Shown here: piece by piece, positions 48,665 to 63,444 of the stretch
Layout of the letters: every line of letters begins with the position of its first letter
How positions within the stretch are numbered: position 1 is the first letter of the stretch
From: Campylorhamphus procurvoides
Lineage: Eukaryota > Chordata > Aves > Passeriformes > Dendrocolaptidae
Direction: 5' to 3'
Assembly: GCA_013396655.1 (NCBI GenBank)
Contig: WBMV01002652.1
Coordinates: forward strand, 124,001 to 188,000
DNA: 64,000 bases
Notes under the pieces: generated by a model
What the model saw: only the letters and a program-made list of their open reading frames with translations
What the model was told of the DNA's origin: nothing
Databases searched by the model: none
Program-made: the position numbers and the translations under genes

Positions 48665-51600
48665 CAGTGTTGGCTTTTCTCTTGCTGTACAAAAACTCTC
48701 CTCCCCCAAGCTTGTGCTATGATCTGGTTGGGAAGTGCCCAAAATTTCTGTAGATGGCCACAGCTACGGTCTGTAAAAGCGAGAAGGTAGTCACAGGACA
48801 TTTTATATTGTAGCTGAGAACAGCTAATGGAGAACACAGCTGCAAGGATACATGTTGTGCTGCTGGAAACCAGGGAGATTTCTAGGAAACCTGGAAGAAC
48901 CTGGCATTGTTCTATTGAGGGGTTTTTAGTGGAACAGAAGAATGTCACTTTGGAGGGAGGACCTGAATCACAGCCTGCCAGAGATCAGTCATGAATATCA
49001 GGAACATTTACTGCTCTGACAAAATTCAGCCTGTCAAATTTATGTGCAGGAAAATATGGATGAAACAAGCCACGTTCACAAGATGTACCTAGTTAGAGCA
49101 TGGTTTCAGAGGCACAGCTCAAATGTTTTGACAACAGTTCTAACTTTCCTGCCTGCAGCTCAGGCCCAAGCTCCCAGGTACATTTTCCCAGGCTACTGTT
49201 GGTCTGTTGTAGTGAGTGATGCTACACATCAGCCCCATAGATTTTTTGATTATCAGCTGAAACCTCAGGCAGGGCCTCTGATTCAGCACATCAAACTGCA
49301 TGAGCTGAGGCTTGTTCTCTGTGGAGTACGTACAGCCCTGTGAAAGATAATGGCAGCTGCAAAATGTTGGGATCCAACAAACATCTGAGGGGAACGATAA
49401 TTTCCCTTTGGGAACTTGCTCCATCCCATGCAGGTGAGCCCCATGATGAGGCTCAGCATCCCTTCACATTTCTAATCCACAGAGTTCAAGGGACTTGTGT
49501 GTTACCATCTGAACTGGGAACAGTGCATGCAAATTAAAAATGGGAAGCAAGAAACTTTTGTGTCAGTGCAGAGAGGATTGCTGTCTGCTAATCCTAATAA
49601 ACCAGTGTAATTGAATTGGCACACTGGTTTACGTGCTTTGCAGGGAGAGTCAGACATAACCCCAAACTGTGGTACAGGTGCCTCAGGAATTGAAGGCACA
49701 TCCTTGTGTGGATCTGAATCCCTGTAGCATGGTGTTTGTTTTAAGTGATATTTTAACACGGGGGTTGACAGAAGGTCTGGTTTGCAGTCTTGTGCTGACA
49801 ACTAGACACAGAGCTGCATTAGGGCATGAGAAAAATTCTGCTTAGGTCGTCATTTGTATGCAGTTCTGCAAAAGAAATCTGGTCCCACAAGGTCCTGTCC
49901 TGTTTGTGTAGGCAGCAACTGGACTTGCATGCAGATCAGGTTTGGTGCTGGGATGGAAAGTCAACCAGGGACTGATCTTTCAGGAAAATGTGTTTCATTT
50001 CCAGGGCTTTAAGACATCAAAAGGGGCTATTTTCATTTGCAGTTTGGCATCTTCTACTTGGCAGGAGTTTATGACATTACAGCTGAGCTACTGCCCTATC
50101 ATTTCTAATCACCTCTCTGATCAAGCACTGGGCTGCACGTGGCTCACCGCAGCCCTCCAGGAAAGGATGCTGTCAAAAAAGGGGAATTTTCTAATCTAGC
50201 ATTTTCTGGGGAATGTCATCAGCTACAGCACTTTACATGACTACATTTGCATTTATTTTAGCTGATGCTGCCTTTTCTCTTTCCTCTGTCCTTACTATTG
50301 ATGGAGGTGAAGTACTTGCAGTTCAAAAGTTCACATGGCACAGGAGATGAATGCACTGTGTGCACTTTCCTTGGGTGCTGGTTGCTGTGGCTGCTCAGCA
50401 ATGCCCAGGAGAGAGCACTGCAATGTGCCATTGTGCATGTCACCCACAGCCCAGCTCATGTCCAGGGCAATGCTGCGTAGGGTGAATGTGGGGCCATATC
50501 TGTTGGAGTAAATGCATTCTCATGTTGTATGTACTATTGGTTTGTGAAACCTGCAAAGCAATTAGTTATTAAACTAAAAGTTTGGTTCACACCTGAGCAG
50601 AGATGTGAGATGTTTTGGAAACTGTGGAAATGCTTTTAACTTGGAATGAGTTTTTTCATGGCTCTTTGCCTTGTTTGTTTTAAGTAAAACTGTGTCCCTT
50701 TATGAGTTGTTACCTGGAAATTATTGAGAGTGGGGAATTAAGTGGTAAAAGTTCTTAGCCTCCATCTAGCTCCAAACCATACTGGTGGTTGTTGGAAGCT
50801 GCTAGCGTGTGCTGGAGCCGAGGCCAAGCTCATGGCGCTGGCAGAGCTGCAAAGCACAGGCACAGCTTTGGTTCTCCCCTTTAATAGGCATCTGGCCTTT
50901 CTGAGGGACACACCCCTGCTTGGACACCTGTGCCCTAAAATGCTTGGCATAGTTTAAGGTCAGACTCCCTATTTTCAGTTAATATAGGTGAATTCTATGT
51001 GTAAAGAGTTTAAAATAGTGAAACAAATACATGTAAATGCAAGAGGCTTTTGTGTATCTGGTAATGTTTCCCAGCTGCAAGAATGTTTCAAACTCTACTG
51101 AATTCCTGAATAAACAGAAGAGAGAGAGCACAGCTTAAGTCATCTCCCTGTTTCTCTGAAGAGGGGCTTCCCTGCAGAAGCCCACACAAATCATGCTTGT
51201 TTACTTAATGTGTGTATTTCTGTCCTGTTAGCCATGATGGTAAAGCAATCTGTTTAAAGAGCTTCATTTCCCAGCAAATTAAACTGCTGAGGCAGGATGA
51301 GGTGGGGGCAATGCTGTGGGACATCTGATTTCATCAGTGCTTTCCCTGTGACCTGGTGCAAGTGCCAGGTCTGCATCGCCACAGCACCTGCTGCTCTGTA
51401 TTTGCTAGCCTGTGGTTCAGGGATGTAATCCTGCCAACCTGCAGAGATTGGTGCCCTTGGACATCTTCATCGGCTTGCTGTCCTTTTTTGTGGGATAGCT
51501 GTTAGAGATGTAGAATTTCGCCTAAATTAATTACTTGTCACTTGCCTGCTTGTTGTGATTTAGTTTCATTGTATTTTGTAAGCATTATGAGATAGCTCCC

Positions 51601-54600
51601 AGCCATGTGAGATTTAGGAGAGTGAGAGAGCAAAGCTAAGGCATCATTATTCATATTGTGAAGTGCTGCTTTGCAGTGTCAGACAATGCAGAGACCACGC
51701 TGCTCAGCACCACACCTCAGGGGTATTTTGAGGTCAGTAATGGTTGTGGACAGTGGTCACAGAGCTCCAATAAGAACATTTATGATCATCAAAAAATGGG
51801 AATGTTTGAGTATGTCCCTTGCCTGGTGAAGGACTGAGCAGAGAAAGCTGGGAACCTGCAGAGCCAGGCTGAGCTGTATGTGCATGAAAATTGGCATCAC
51901 CTTCCTGAGGGGTCTGTGTGGTGTTTACCATAAGATACTGTAGAGAGTAAACAGCACTCAGCAGTAACTGCTCAAATCTTTGTTTTTTAAATTCTCTGTG
52001 CACTTTGGAATGTGCCCTTATTCTAATGCAGGGCAAGGTACCCTTAGTCAGGTTGAAGTTGCTCCAAACTAGGTGACATTTGCTAAGGGCAAATTAACGT
52101 ATACTTTCTATTTCCTCCGATTTCCCTGATTTTGAATCTGATATTTCAGTAAATAGCATTTTGGATTTTAACCCATTTGCTGCTGTGAAAGGCTGTGTGA
52201 AGAAACCTGCAGCAGAGAGAGTGCAGCTTGCAGAGATGGAGGTGTTAATGTTTGTGCTGGAAGAGACAGTAGAATATGACTTAATTTCTAACCAAGTTAG
52301 TATCGGGGTAGTTTCTAGGCCTAGTTCCCAGAAAACAACACATTTGTTAACTGAATGTGTTTTGTACCAGTAAGAGAGCCTCAAACTTATTTACATTTCA
52401 TGGTTCACATAAATGTGGAGACGCTGTCAAAATTCACTTCTGTTTTCATTGTAGGCATTACAGAAATTGAAGCAAAATGTTTTTCCCTGCTGTTTAGTTC
52501 TTCATTTCATGCATATGTATTTCTGGGACACACAATTCTGGAGTGTGCAGCAGAGTGCACATGCTTGAAGTCTCTGCAGGCTTGTGTAGCTTTGCAGCAA
52601 AGAACCTAAAGTACAGTATTTGCAGAATTAAAGAGAATTTAGAGAAATAGGAGTAGAAATTTTAAATTCGTGTAAGTAAGTTCAGTCTCAAACCCAGAGC
52701 TGCGTTTTCACCTGCCACCTTCTTCCATCTTAGAGATGTTTATTGGACTGCCATAGGAAAGGGGATATTTACAGAATGAAACTGCTCACAAATGTGAGGA
52801 AAATCACTTGTGTTACTAGTTCCTGTTGATCACTGTAATGCTGTTTGTTGTTGACATCACATTACAGAAGGGATTTATTGGTGAACAGTCTTGAATGCTA
52901 AACCTGCTGACATATGGCAATGTAGAGTGAACGTTGTACATAAATTAGTTTTATTTTTGCAGCACTCTAATTAGTCACTCTTTAACACCCTCATAAAAGA
53001 CATGAGGATTTGTAAATCCAGCTCCCAAAATCTGCTTGCTTCCCAGGTGGAATGTACGTAGGATTCTCAATTCAAGCATCTCAATCTGGCGTGTGTCTTA
53101 TTTTCCCTGAGTCTCATTTTTTAAACTTCAGGAAGTATCGGGAAAATGTTACCTTGCCTCTTACAGCATCCTCTGAGTCCAGAATGAAAGTTTGAAGCCA
53201 TGAACTAATTGCCCAGGAATTTAAGAAGTCTTGTCGAGTTTAATTCAGCCTGGAAAGTTTGAGGCTGGCTTTGCTGCCAGCGTTGCTCTCTCCAGAGAGT
53301 GCCTTCCCATTTATTCTGCAGTTGCACCCTTTGGTATTGCAGGTGGGCAGAGAGCAGATTAACACACAACTTAATTTGCAGGCTCTTGCTCCCCTTGGTG
53401 CCCATAAGCTATTTAAAGGAGTAGAAGTGCAGGCTCAGTCTGCAGCTCCCTGCTAGGCTCTGCAGAGGCTGGGAAGGTGTTTTCCCTTGCTCCCAGGAGT
53501 GCCCAGCGGGTTTGCAGCCCCTGCCTGCAGAGGCTGTGCTCCTGCTGCTCCCTCCCCACACCCACCACACTGCACAGGCTCTGCCCTGTATCCACCCACC
53601 ACTCTGCTGGGCTTGGACACTGAACGCCGGCCCAAAAAGCAAATTGCCAAATGCCACTGTGGTCATTTACAGCTGTATAGGAACCACTGTGCCTGTATTT
53701 AGCAGCCAGCTTAGGTATATATTTACATTTCAAGCAATGGAAAACCTCTTGTGCCCAAGGAGAGTGCGGGGAGCCCACACATCTAATCCTTCCAGAGTGT
53801 TGAAACAATCATTGTTGGAAGAAAGGGGTAGGCTTGTATAACAACACGCGGTGTGGGCCTTGGGTTATGGGTAGAAATATACTTTTGCTTAAGAACTTCC
53901 TCTTGAGCAGCCTCCACAGATTCCTTTAAAGCCATATAGGACATGTCCTCCTGTGCAAGGGTAGCAGGCAAAAGTAGGACAGGATTTTGTCCTTTTGAAC
54001 TATTAATACAGATGACAAAAAAAAAAGTGCCAAAAGATACAGAAACTTTAAAAAATATGATGAAACTTTATTTTTTATTGCAGCTAATATTGTATTTGGT
54101 GCAAAACACAAGCATGTTTTGATATATCCTTTCCCTGGTGGAAAAGATGGCAAAACAGAGAATCCAAATTCACTCTTCATTGAAACCTCTTGGACTCTAA
54201 AAGTCTGTTTTTCTATGAAAGGTACTGTTCAAAAAGACATGTTTCATTCCTAAAGCCCAGAGAAAAAGGGGAGTGTAGCCAGCACACACTGGTACTGTCT
54301 TCTGATGGAGTTTTAGCAAGTGTGTGGGATGATAAATCACCCAACATCAGCCTTGGCACCTCGGCAGAGTTGGAGTGGAGTACAGTGTCACTCTGGTGTA
54401 TACATCTTCTCCTGCATGAGGCAGAAATCATCACATCAGCTATGTTAAGAGAGCTTCTGCATGTGCAGTGTCTATATGATTTACACAGTGATTTAAATAC
54501 CTGTAGATACCAGCTTTTCAAGGAATTTTGTCCATTGTGAGTCACATCTTATATTGCAAATATATCTGTAATTGCCATCTTTTACTGAGGCATCCACAAA

Positions 54601-57600
54601 ACCTAAAATAATTTTTTGCAATTATTTGTAAACATTAGCTGTATTGTGAGCAGCAACAGTTTGGGCTGTTTTACTGTAGGAAAGTGGGAGGGAGCCACTG
54701 TTTTGGCAAGTGAGAAGCAAATAATATAAAGCCAGGTGTTGGATTGGAGTAGTTAAATCCAGCAGCATTAGATATTCAGCGTGAAGTTCAGTGGTGAGTC
54801 TCTGGCTGGTGAAGGCAGCTGTGTTGTGTCCATGTGTGAAGTGCAGGTTGGGATTCCTCAGAGGAAGCTTCAGACTGTACCTCGCACATTCACCAGGTCC
54901 CACGGGAGCTGGAGGGTTTTGGTGCTGCTGCTTTTCTGAAGTGTCTGTCTAGTGCTTCCAGGGGGGTTGGGTGCTCATTAAATTCCCTCTGTGAGCCTGT
55001 AGAGGTTTAGCCATTGCCCGGGCAAATTGCATTCAAAAATACCATTAAACCAAAAAATTTCTTTTGAACGTGTCCATTATGTAACAATCTTCTGTAGAAG
55101 GACACTGACTGGCTCCTGCCCTACCTCTCTGCGCTTGTCCATGTCTGCTCTCGTAGCATTCAGCCCTGTTCTGTTCTCCCTTGTCCTCCTCAGGGTCTGG
55201 GCTCCTTCACTGCTGACTGTGCTCCTCGCCCTGTTGTTGCAGATGTGTGCACAGTTGGGCTGCACTTTGCTGTTTGGGCAAACACAGTGAAAACCATGGG
55301 GTTTTCCTGCTGATTCTGGGCCTGTGTGGAGTTATTGATCCCACAACTGTTGTGTTGTTCTTGTTCAGTTTGTGCCAAATGAAGTTGTTGCTGATTAGTA
55401 ACAAATAATTTTGGTATCAATTGTAGACTGTCTACGTTAATAGATTATAACTTGACTTTCCTAACTACAAGTCCAATACACTGTGATCAGCATGCTGTAG
55501 GGAAAGCCTCCCGAATAACAACATGTACAGGGACACATTTTCCCTTGTTCCTTGCCAAACTATGATGCATTCATAGTTTCATCTTCAACAAAGCAACAGC
55601 ATTGCCTGAGGCTGTAACTACCTTGCCTGCCTGTAATGGCCCTGGGATCCTGGCATGAGGTGAGTGCCTTGGTACCACTGCGAATTTGGTGAAAGCGTTG
55701 CACATACTGTTCAAAAAGCCAGTCATGTGTTGCTTAGGAATGATGCCATATTTTGCAGAGAAAGATGATTGAATTAAGGTCATAAATTTATAAAGTGTTA
55801 AGCAAGGGGGGTTTTGTTCGTTTCTAAACCTCTTATTGCCTTCATCCAAGGATCATGTCTATCTGTAATATAGCCTTTGTGGTGACAAATGGTTTTAATA
55901 AGTGTCCCAATTTACAGGTTTTTCTTTTTCTGTTTTAGTCAAGCATGGCAGAAATAGGAGTGATTAATACTTATAAAAATGTGCAGGTACTCAACCTCGA
56001 AGTACCCATCCTGTTTCAGAGTTTTCACTTTCTCTTGTCATCCTTTCTAATAAGCGGACTGGCTTTTGCCTGAACTCCAGCCATTCAGCCTTCAAAAGAG
56101 GAAGGTTCACTTCATTAAACTGTCTCAAAAAGAAGCCCAAGGTCTAGTCCCAGTCTTACTTTTATGATGGTCTGTACTAACTGTTTCACCACTTCCTGAG
56201 CCTGAGGAACAAGCTAAGAAAAGAATATAAAGGGAATTAGGGTTTTGCCCTTGTCAAAATGCATTTTTTCACTCTCTCACTATAATGCCAGGCACAAACC
56301 TGCCTCAGGAAGCTACTGATGGGAACCAGGAATGGGGTAATTGAGAAGGTGGTCAAGAAGTTGCAGCCTGAGTTATAGCCCTGTGGATCCTTGGGGTGAA
56401 CTGGTGTTATTTTAAGGAATATGATAAGAAGTTAGGGTTAAATGAAGAACAGATCATGACAATTAATTGTGAAGGAAGTGTCAGGAGCCTACATGTTGGT
56501 TTTTTTCAGGTATGATATTAATCTCTTCGTAGGACAGTCAAGATTGCCTCACCAGGGTTTATGTTTGTAAGTTTAAATACAGTATAACAAACAAGTGCCA
56601 TATGAGCCATTCTAGTATTTTTCTATGGTTACGAGCAAAATTGCTTCAAGGAAGAAGCAAAACTTTTTCTCTATTAAAAATTCTGTGAATTTCTTGTTCA
56701 TGTTTCTGCTTGTTTCTGCATTTTCCTCAGTTTTAGTCAGGGGAAGAGTTACTCGGTATCACTCTGTAAAAGGAAAATGCAGAAAGAAAAAGAAAAAAAA
56801 AAGTCGGGAAAACAATTTGTTTCTGTCAAAGAAGGCTGTAAGATCACGCAGGCAGGTAGGATACATTCCAGAACAGTCAGTGTGAGCTTTTGGATCAACC
56901 CTAATAACCTGTATGTTTTAAAGCTGCTCTGAGGTTTTGATTTCACCTGGAGAAGAAAGTGACCCCTCAGATAAGTCTTTTGCTTTTCTTGTTATTCACA
57001 GTGCCATAAAATACATAGAGAAAACAATAACTCTATACTATACAACCCATCATTAGGCTGCTAAGAAGAAAGATTCCCTGTAATCCCGCTCCCTCAGCTT
57101 TGGATCACTGGTAGACTGTGAAGCATGGCTCCTGTATCTTATTCTCAGTAGTTAAATTGCATCAACAAACTGAGTTATATCTATTGCCATTAGCACCCGA
57201 GGAGGGGAGGAGATGGTCTCTGAAAACAGGAATAGGATGAGAAGCACCCAAGGGGATGGGCTCTTTGCTCAGAGTGTTACTGAAGGCTTTGTGGGGACTC
57301 TCTGAAGCAGCTCAAGAAGCAGCAGGCATCAGAGTCAGCAGATATAGCCAGGTTGGAGAGGGTTAGATGGGGAGCTTCAGAGTCTGATGCTTCCCATCTC
57401 ATCCATGTGCAGGAGAACAGGTCAACATGTCTTAGATGCTGCATTACTGGCAACACAAAAGTGTGAACATTAATATTCCTCCTCAACTCAACTCCATGTG
57501 TCCTCCAGATACACCGCTTTTCTTCTCAGTTCCTTCTTGTCCAAAGCCTCAAAGGTGATTGAAGTCCATGAGGACTTGCTGGGATAGTGGAAGAGCTCCT

Positions 57601-60600
57601 TCCTCTCCTCTGCTGCCACTTAATTTCATTCCTGTGCACCGTGCTCAGGATAATCATGGTTGTCTTAAACAGTGAAGTTTCACAGATGCATACCTGAAAT
57701 TTGTGACTTGCTTAGCTTGATGTGTGGTGTGTGTGTGTGCAGTCCCTTTTTCCTCCCCTTGCTGTCCTTTGCCCAACTGGAGAACCAGCACAGGCCAAGG
57801 AACTTGAGGAACTGCCTTGACAGCTCAAACTGAGGCAAACACTTCAGCCATGAAAGTTCACAGATTTTTCTCACAAAGCAAAAAATAACCAAAGTAAACA
57901 TCTCTCAGTGTTGTGGAGGATGACAGTGTAACACCGCTGTCCATGTAGACATGGGTCATGAGCTGGTAAAGCCACATTTTGGGTGGTGGGATGTTTCCCT
58001 TGCTGTTGCAAATCCTTAGTATCACCCTTCATGTGGGGCTTTGAAGTTCTATGGGATTAGTGAGTTTATGTCTGCACAGGCCATCTCTGGAGGCCTTTAA
58101 CAAAGCATTTAAGTGTGCTCTACTCATCCAGCTTCAAAACTGCTGTATTTTGAATAATAAAAGGGCCCTGGTGAAGAAGTTATTCCTGATGCAGATTGTG
58201 CCAGTGTGCTGTCCTGCTGCCAAAGCTTCTGGGCTGGTCTCCAGGCATTTTGGCACTGATTGCTTTAACTGCTTCTTGATTTAAACATCCTGATCCTTTC
58301 TAAGCCTTTCTTTTCAAATTTCTGCTTTTCCTGCTATGTGTTTCTCCTTTTTTTCTTTCCTTTTGTGTTCCTGATCTTCTCCTGATTGTTTTGCTGTTTC
58401 CTTTTTACTTCTTTCCATCTCTCTGTTCCCACTGTGAGGAGGTAACTTGTGACTCCTTCCCATCGCAGCTGCTCAGCAGAGCAGGGATTTCTTTCAGGGG
58501 TTGGTGGTTTGGTTGGAAGGTTGATGGATTACACCTGAGAGAGGGTGAGCCCCAGGATCCCATTGCTGAGTTACCATTGCCCTCCTGGCTTTGGCATTTC
58601 TGTTTCCTCAAAGGCCATCAATCATTCAAAAATGATACAAAGTCTTTTTGACCCTGGTTGCCTTTGCAGTTCCCTCCATGGGCTGGTACTGAGGCTCATT
58701 CCTCCTGCAAACCCCACTCTGTGATGACCTGTTGGAAAGCATTTCCTGCACTGCTTGAGTTTTAGGCACTGGAACATACAGGAGGGAGACAGCCGGGAGC
58801 CAGTATAAAGCCTTTGGAGAACTTAAAGCTCACAAAGGATCTTATGCAGTTTTTGTTCCCTATAAAAGCTTTGTGTTTTAGCTTTCTGGGGGGCTGGATT
58901 TTCTCCGTAATGCACATTTTGTAAATATACCTTTCTGACTTGGTCTAAAACCGCAGCAGAGGAGCTTGGTATCCCTACTTTGTACAGGATTGGACATATT
59001 AATTTTCCATAAATAGAATATAAATCGCTTATGGCATTGGCATTTCCCATACTAATGATTAATTCCTTAATTTTACAGTTTCTTACATGCCTAATACAGA
59101 GTTCTAAATGTGAGAGACACTTTCCTTTTTGACTTTTCTTACCAAATTGGCTTAGGATGTTCAGAGATGACATCTAGTCTGAGAATTGTTCAGCACTGAT
59201 TGTCCAGTTCACATAACATAGTGACACTGAGTGACAGTAAATGAGAGCTTCAAGGACTCTGCACAATACCATGTAGCCTCTTGCTCTCCACATCCCACCT
59301 CAGCTGCTTTTTCAGGTGAGTCTTTTTCATGGTAGGATGGAACTTAAATACAGACAGGAACTTTGAGATCCTGAGTCCCCTGAGTCACAAATAGCTGGAG
59401 CCTAGAGAGTCATATTTGTGTATTTCTCCTGTTCCTAGACTCTTCCTGAAACATCCTATATCCTCATTGTTGATCTAGTATGTATCTTCCTATGTATTTT
59501 TGCTTCTTTTGAATGGAATTTCAGTGTTTTCTCCAAAAACAGTGCAAATGTTTTGGCATTATCTGGATATCAGTAAGGAAAAAGTTCAGCTGGTGTCAGA
59601 GTAGTTTGGATAACACCCCTGTACTTAGTGCTTCTAGACTTGCTCTGTAATAATAGTAGAATATCTAGTAGACTTGAATTTCGTTGGCGAAAGCTTTGAG
59701 TGCACTGGGAAATGTGTAGGCACAGATGGAGGTGTTATTCATTTGGAAGAAGCAGCCTTTGGAGCAGGTTTGTGATGCTTTCAAATGGGTTGGAAGTGGA
59801 CAAGCCTTCTGCATTTGGTATCCTGTGGCCTCTGCCAGGGAAAAACTCAAGCCTGAAACATAAGTGTAGAAGAGCAGTGCCATAGGTTGTCCTTTAAAGA
59901 CTTTCCTCTTGTCAAATTTGCAGCCAGTAGTGCCAGTGGATGATCTTTGTAGTTATTCTAAGCTTCAGAGATGTGTAAATTAAAGAGATTTATATTTTGT
60001 TTTTTCTTTCTCTGTAATTTGTGTTGCATAGTGACAGTGATATGTCTTCCTGCCTCTAATAATATGCTTCAATTTTTTTTTCCATACAGTAATTGTAATT
60101 GTACATCTCTGAGAATCAAGTTGCTCATGTCAGAGGGAACCCAGGGAAATGCCTGTTGTGTCGCTATGGGAGCTCGTCTCCTGTAACCTGCACTGTGTCT
60201 AAGAAGCCACTTGCTTCTTAGTCCTCCTCTATTTTTGCCAGCAATGTTGCACTCCTGGATAGTTCTGAAACTGCTACTACCTGCTGGGAAATACTAGACT
60301 CAGGCCAGTGAGCTGCCTGGGCTGCCTCTTACTGCAGCTTCAATAGAGAGGAGCATGTTATGTCCAATGCTTTTGCCTTACTGATATATGTTTCTTACCT
60401 TGTCTCTGGGAAAGTGTGAAATTCTTTAAAGCACAGTAAGTGCACTGCTCTTCTCTTCTGTAGCAGGCTTCAGTCCTGCAGCTTGAGAGTCTGGCTTTCT
60501 CTTAGGAACTCTGGAGAGGAGCTTCTCAGCTTTGGGGAAAGAGGCAGAGGATGCAGGAGGCAATGGAGAAGGTGAGAGGAGATGATGTGTAGTTCTTTCC

Positions 60601-63444
60601 TTGGCTGAGCTGGGAGCAGGGCCTGGGGACACAGCTGTTACCTCTCCAATAGGCTTCTCCTAAGGCTCTGCTTGGCACTGTGTCACTTTCCCTTGGCTTC
60701 CTTGTGTCCTGACGATCTCCACATACAAACCATGTCACCTCAAAAGACTGTAAACCAGAGAAGATAGGTGGGAAGATTGTTCAGCCACAGAGCAGGGCTG
60801 GAGGACATTGCAGCATTTTCTTTTGTTCCATGTAAGGATGCAACTGAGATAAATCATGTTTTTATAAAGGAGAAAGATGAGGGTATGAGGCAACCAGAGC
60901 GATGGCCTGGCAGTGTCTGGGTGTGATCTCAGTCGGAAGTGGGCAGGATGGGGACCTGTACCAGCATCTTTGCTTGCCCAGCTGACAGTTTTAATTTCCA
61001 GCCATTGGCTTCTCTGCAGAAAAGGCTGGGCTGGCTCTGGTATGTTTTAGTCTGAAATTGTGCTTTGCAGTTGAATATAGATTTGTTTCTTTTTTTAAAA
61101 AAAGAACAAAGAACATCCGCAAAATAGAAATTTTGGAGATCATATTAAAAGAAAAATTGAAACTTTCTTACTAAAACCACCTCTAAAAAGACATCCTCCT
61201 ACCTGTGCCTCCAAACACGAAGCTCTGGTAGGAGCACTGTGCCTCTGGGTGCCTTGTGCTGCAAACATGTAGGGGTTATTGCTGTGTGTAACATCCACGT
61301 GATGCAAATCCAGGTTTTAGTTAAAAGCATCTCGTATGGTGGGACAGAGATGCTTTCAGGCATTTTGGTCTTTTCAACATGACTTCCCTAAAGCACTGCT
61401 TTGCCCAACAGAATTGTCTCTGCCTGTCTATGACAAGTCCCTGGAGGGTACCATGACAACAGGGCTCTCGCCCAGGTGCTCACTGTGATGTTGATAGAAT
61501 CTATGATATTTATTGTAGCTATATTTTAAATAAAGGAACAAAGCAAAGAATTGGAAAAATATGGTGGGTATTTTTGGAGACTGGGAAGAGCATTTTGGCT
61601 GGCTGAGGTTGGGAAGAGCTCTGTTTACTGTTCCTGTCTGAAAAACATGTCTGAAGGACAGAAGCATGTTCCAAAAATTCTCAGATGCTTCAATAGGGAA
61701 ATAAAAATAAATATGTTGGTAGTGAGTAAAAAGAGTTCCAATATTCTGCAAAATCTAGGAAAAATATGAAGTGCTTCATGACACCTTTTAAGGGTACAGG
61801 GGAAAGTTTTCCACCTTCTTGCTCAGTGTATGCTTTGGAGCTTCACTCTGAGTTTCTCCCAGACCCTGCTGGTTCCTTTGCCAGGGTGTGTGGTGGAGGT
61901 GAGTGTCTGCATAGTGACACAGCATGTTCCTCCTGTCCCCAAACCTCTCTGGACTGCCTGAGTTAGTTACAGTCCATGCTGAGCCAGATTTTACCTATTA
62001 GTCAATTACAGCAATAATACAAACCTTTGGTATGTTTTAAAGATGTGGGCAGCCCTCTGGTTCTTCTGTGGCATAATTTCTTCTGAATCCTTCATAGGCA
62101 TATCCCAGTTCCATTCCCAGGTATAGATTACTGTCTGTCTTTGTTGCAACAAGCACATACTAAATCAGAATACAAAGGCGTAACAAGTGAAAGTCCTCTG
62201 TATTTGAAAAGGGACTTTCTCATGCTTCAGATTTCACTTGGCAAGCACCTACTTGGAAAGTAAAGCACCTACTTGTGTGCCCTGAGTAAAATGGGGTGGG
62301 GTTGAAGAGGGTTGCTATCTGTAATTTGGAATTGTTTTACACTCTGGATGGTGTCAAGAGAGGTGACAGACATTCTCCCTGCTTATTGACAGGCATTCTC
62401 ACTGCTCTGCGTGCGGTGCCCAGGTTCTCAGAGCTGGTACAAGGCTGTACCACCATCATGGTTAATGCAAGGTTGGAACATTATTGTGAGAGTTTTGTTC
62501 CAATGGCTCATGAGAAATGTGCAGTGTCAGGAAGAAAGTGTCTTCCCATCTGCAGCAGCTGCTGGCCAAGGCTTAACCTGAAGCAAGTTCCAGGCAGGGA
62601 CTAATGCTGATTTCTGTGAAGCAACAAAACTCCTGTGAGAGGTTTGCTACTTTCACATGACTTTGGGTTATTCTTGGAGCTATATCATTTGGAGACAAAA
62701 ATCGTTGGTATGTTTAATGTGTGTACATGTAGCTCAGGGCATCTGTAGCACAACCTCCTGTGTGGATCATTAGTTTAAGTCTCACAAATCCCACAGACAA
62801 GTGTTTTCCAAAGGTCTAAGTAGACAATTTATGCATTAGCAGCTTTCCTGAGCTTCCCGTCACTGCAGCACCCTCTGCTTTGTAAACCCAAATGTGTTTC
62901 CCCTGACAGTGCTGTGGCACGATGAGCCTGGGATCACACAGAACATCAGCACATAAGGGCTTGGCCCTGCAGGCAGAATACCCATGACCTCACTTTCCAA
63001 GTTATTCCCTGTTTTACAGTGCTTTAGAGAATCAAAGCACAGATCACTTTGAGAACAGCCAAAGTTGTTGAGTAATCAGCATTTTACAAATCTAGTCCCA
63101 GCATCTCATACTGAGCACAGAACGATGAACGTACAATTATTAACTATTTCTGCAATTAGTGATTGAACAAGAACTCTGTAGCAGAGATGTAGCCCATTCT
63201 CCACGAAAATGTTGTTATCCACTTGTGAGACCATGCATTCCTCTTCCTGTCTCCCTCTTCACCTTTCACTCCTGACTGAGGGAGAACCCAACATTCCTGC
63301 AGACAGGAACACCTCACCATTTACAGCCCAGGGGTTATTCCCAAAGGTTTTCCTTTCCATCTGAAGAGATAAAACCAGGATCCTACTTAAGACTAGTATT
63401 CATTTGCTGCATGAGTCACGTGCAGATTCCAAATACTATTGCAG

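Larger units (their letters stand above)
45246..63444. other. KCNIP1: KCNIP1 intron 1 interior
   Basis: About 18 kb with no exon, RNA gene or recognised interspersed repeat. It holds the TG and CA microsatellites, a C10 run at 45794-45803, a purine run near 56780-56805, a perfect short inverted repeat at 48377-48394, and an AT-rich patch around 58830-59190 that resembles noncoding conserved elements in composition. Confidence 0.6.

Noticed and set aside
53413..53808. 131-codon minus-strand frame in locally GC-richer DNA
   Set aside because: Three overlapping frames on both strands are open here, the usual effect of higher GC; composition is not protein-like and no family is recognised.
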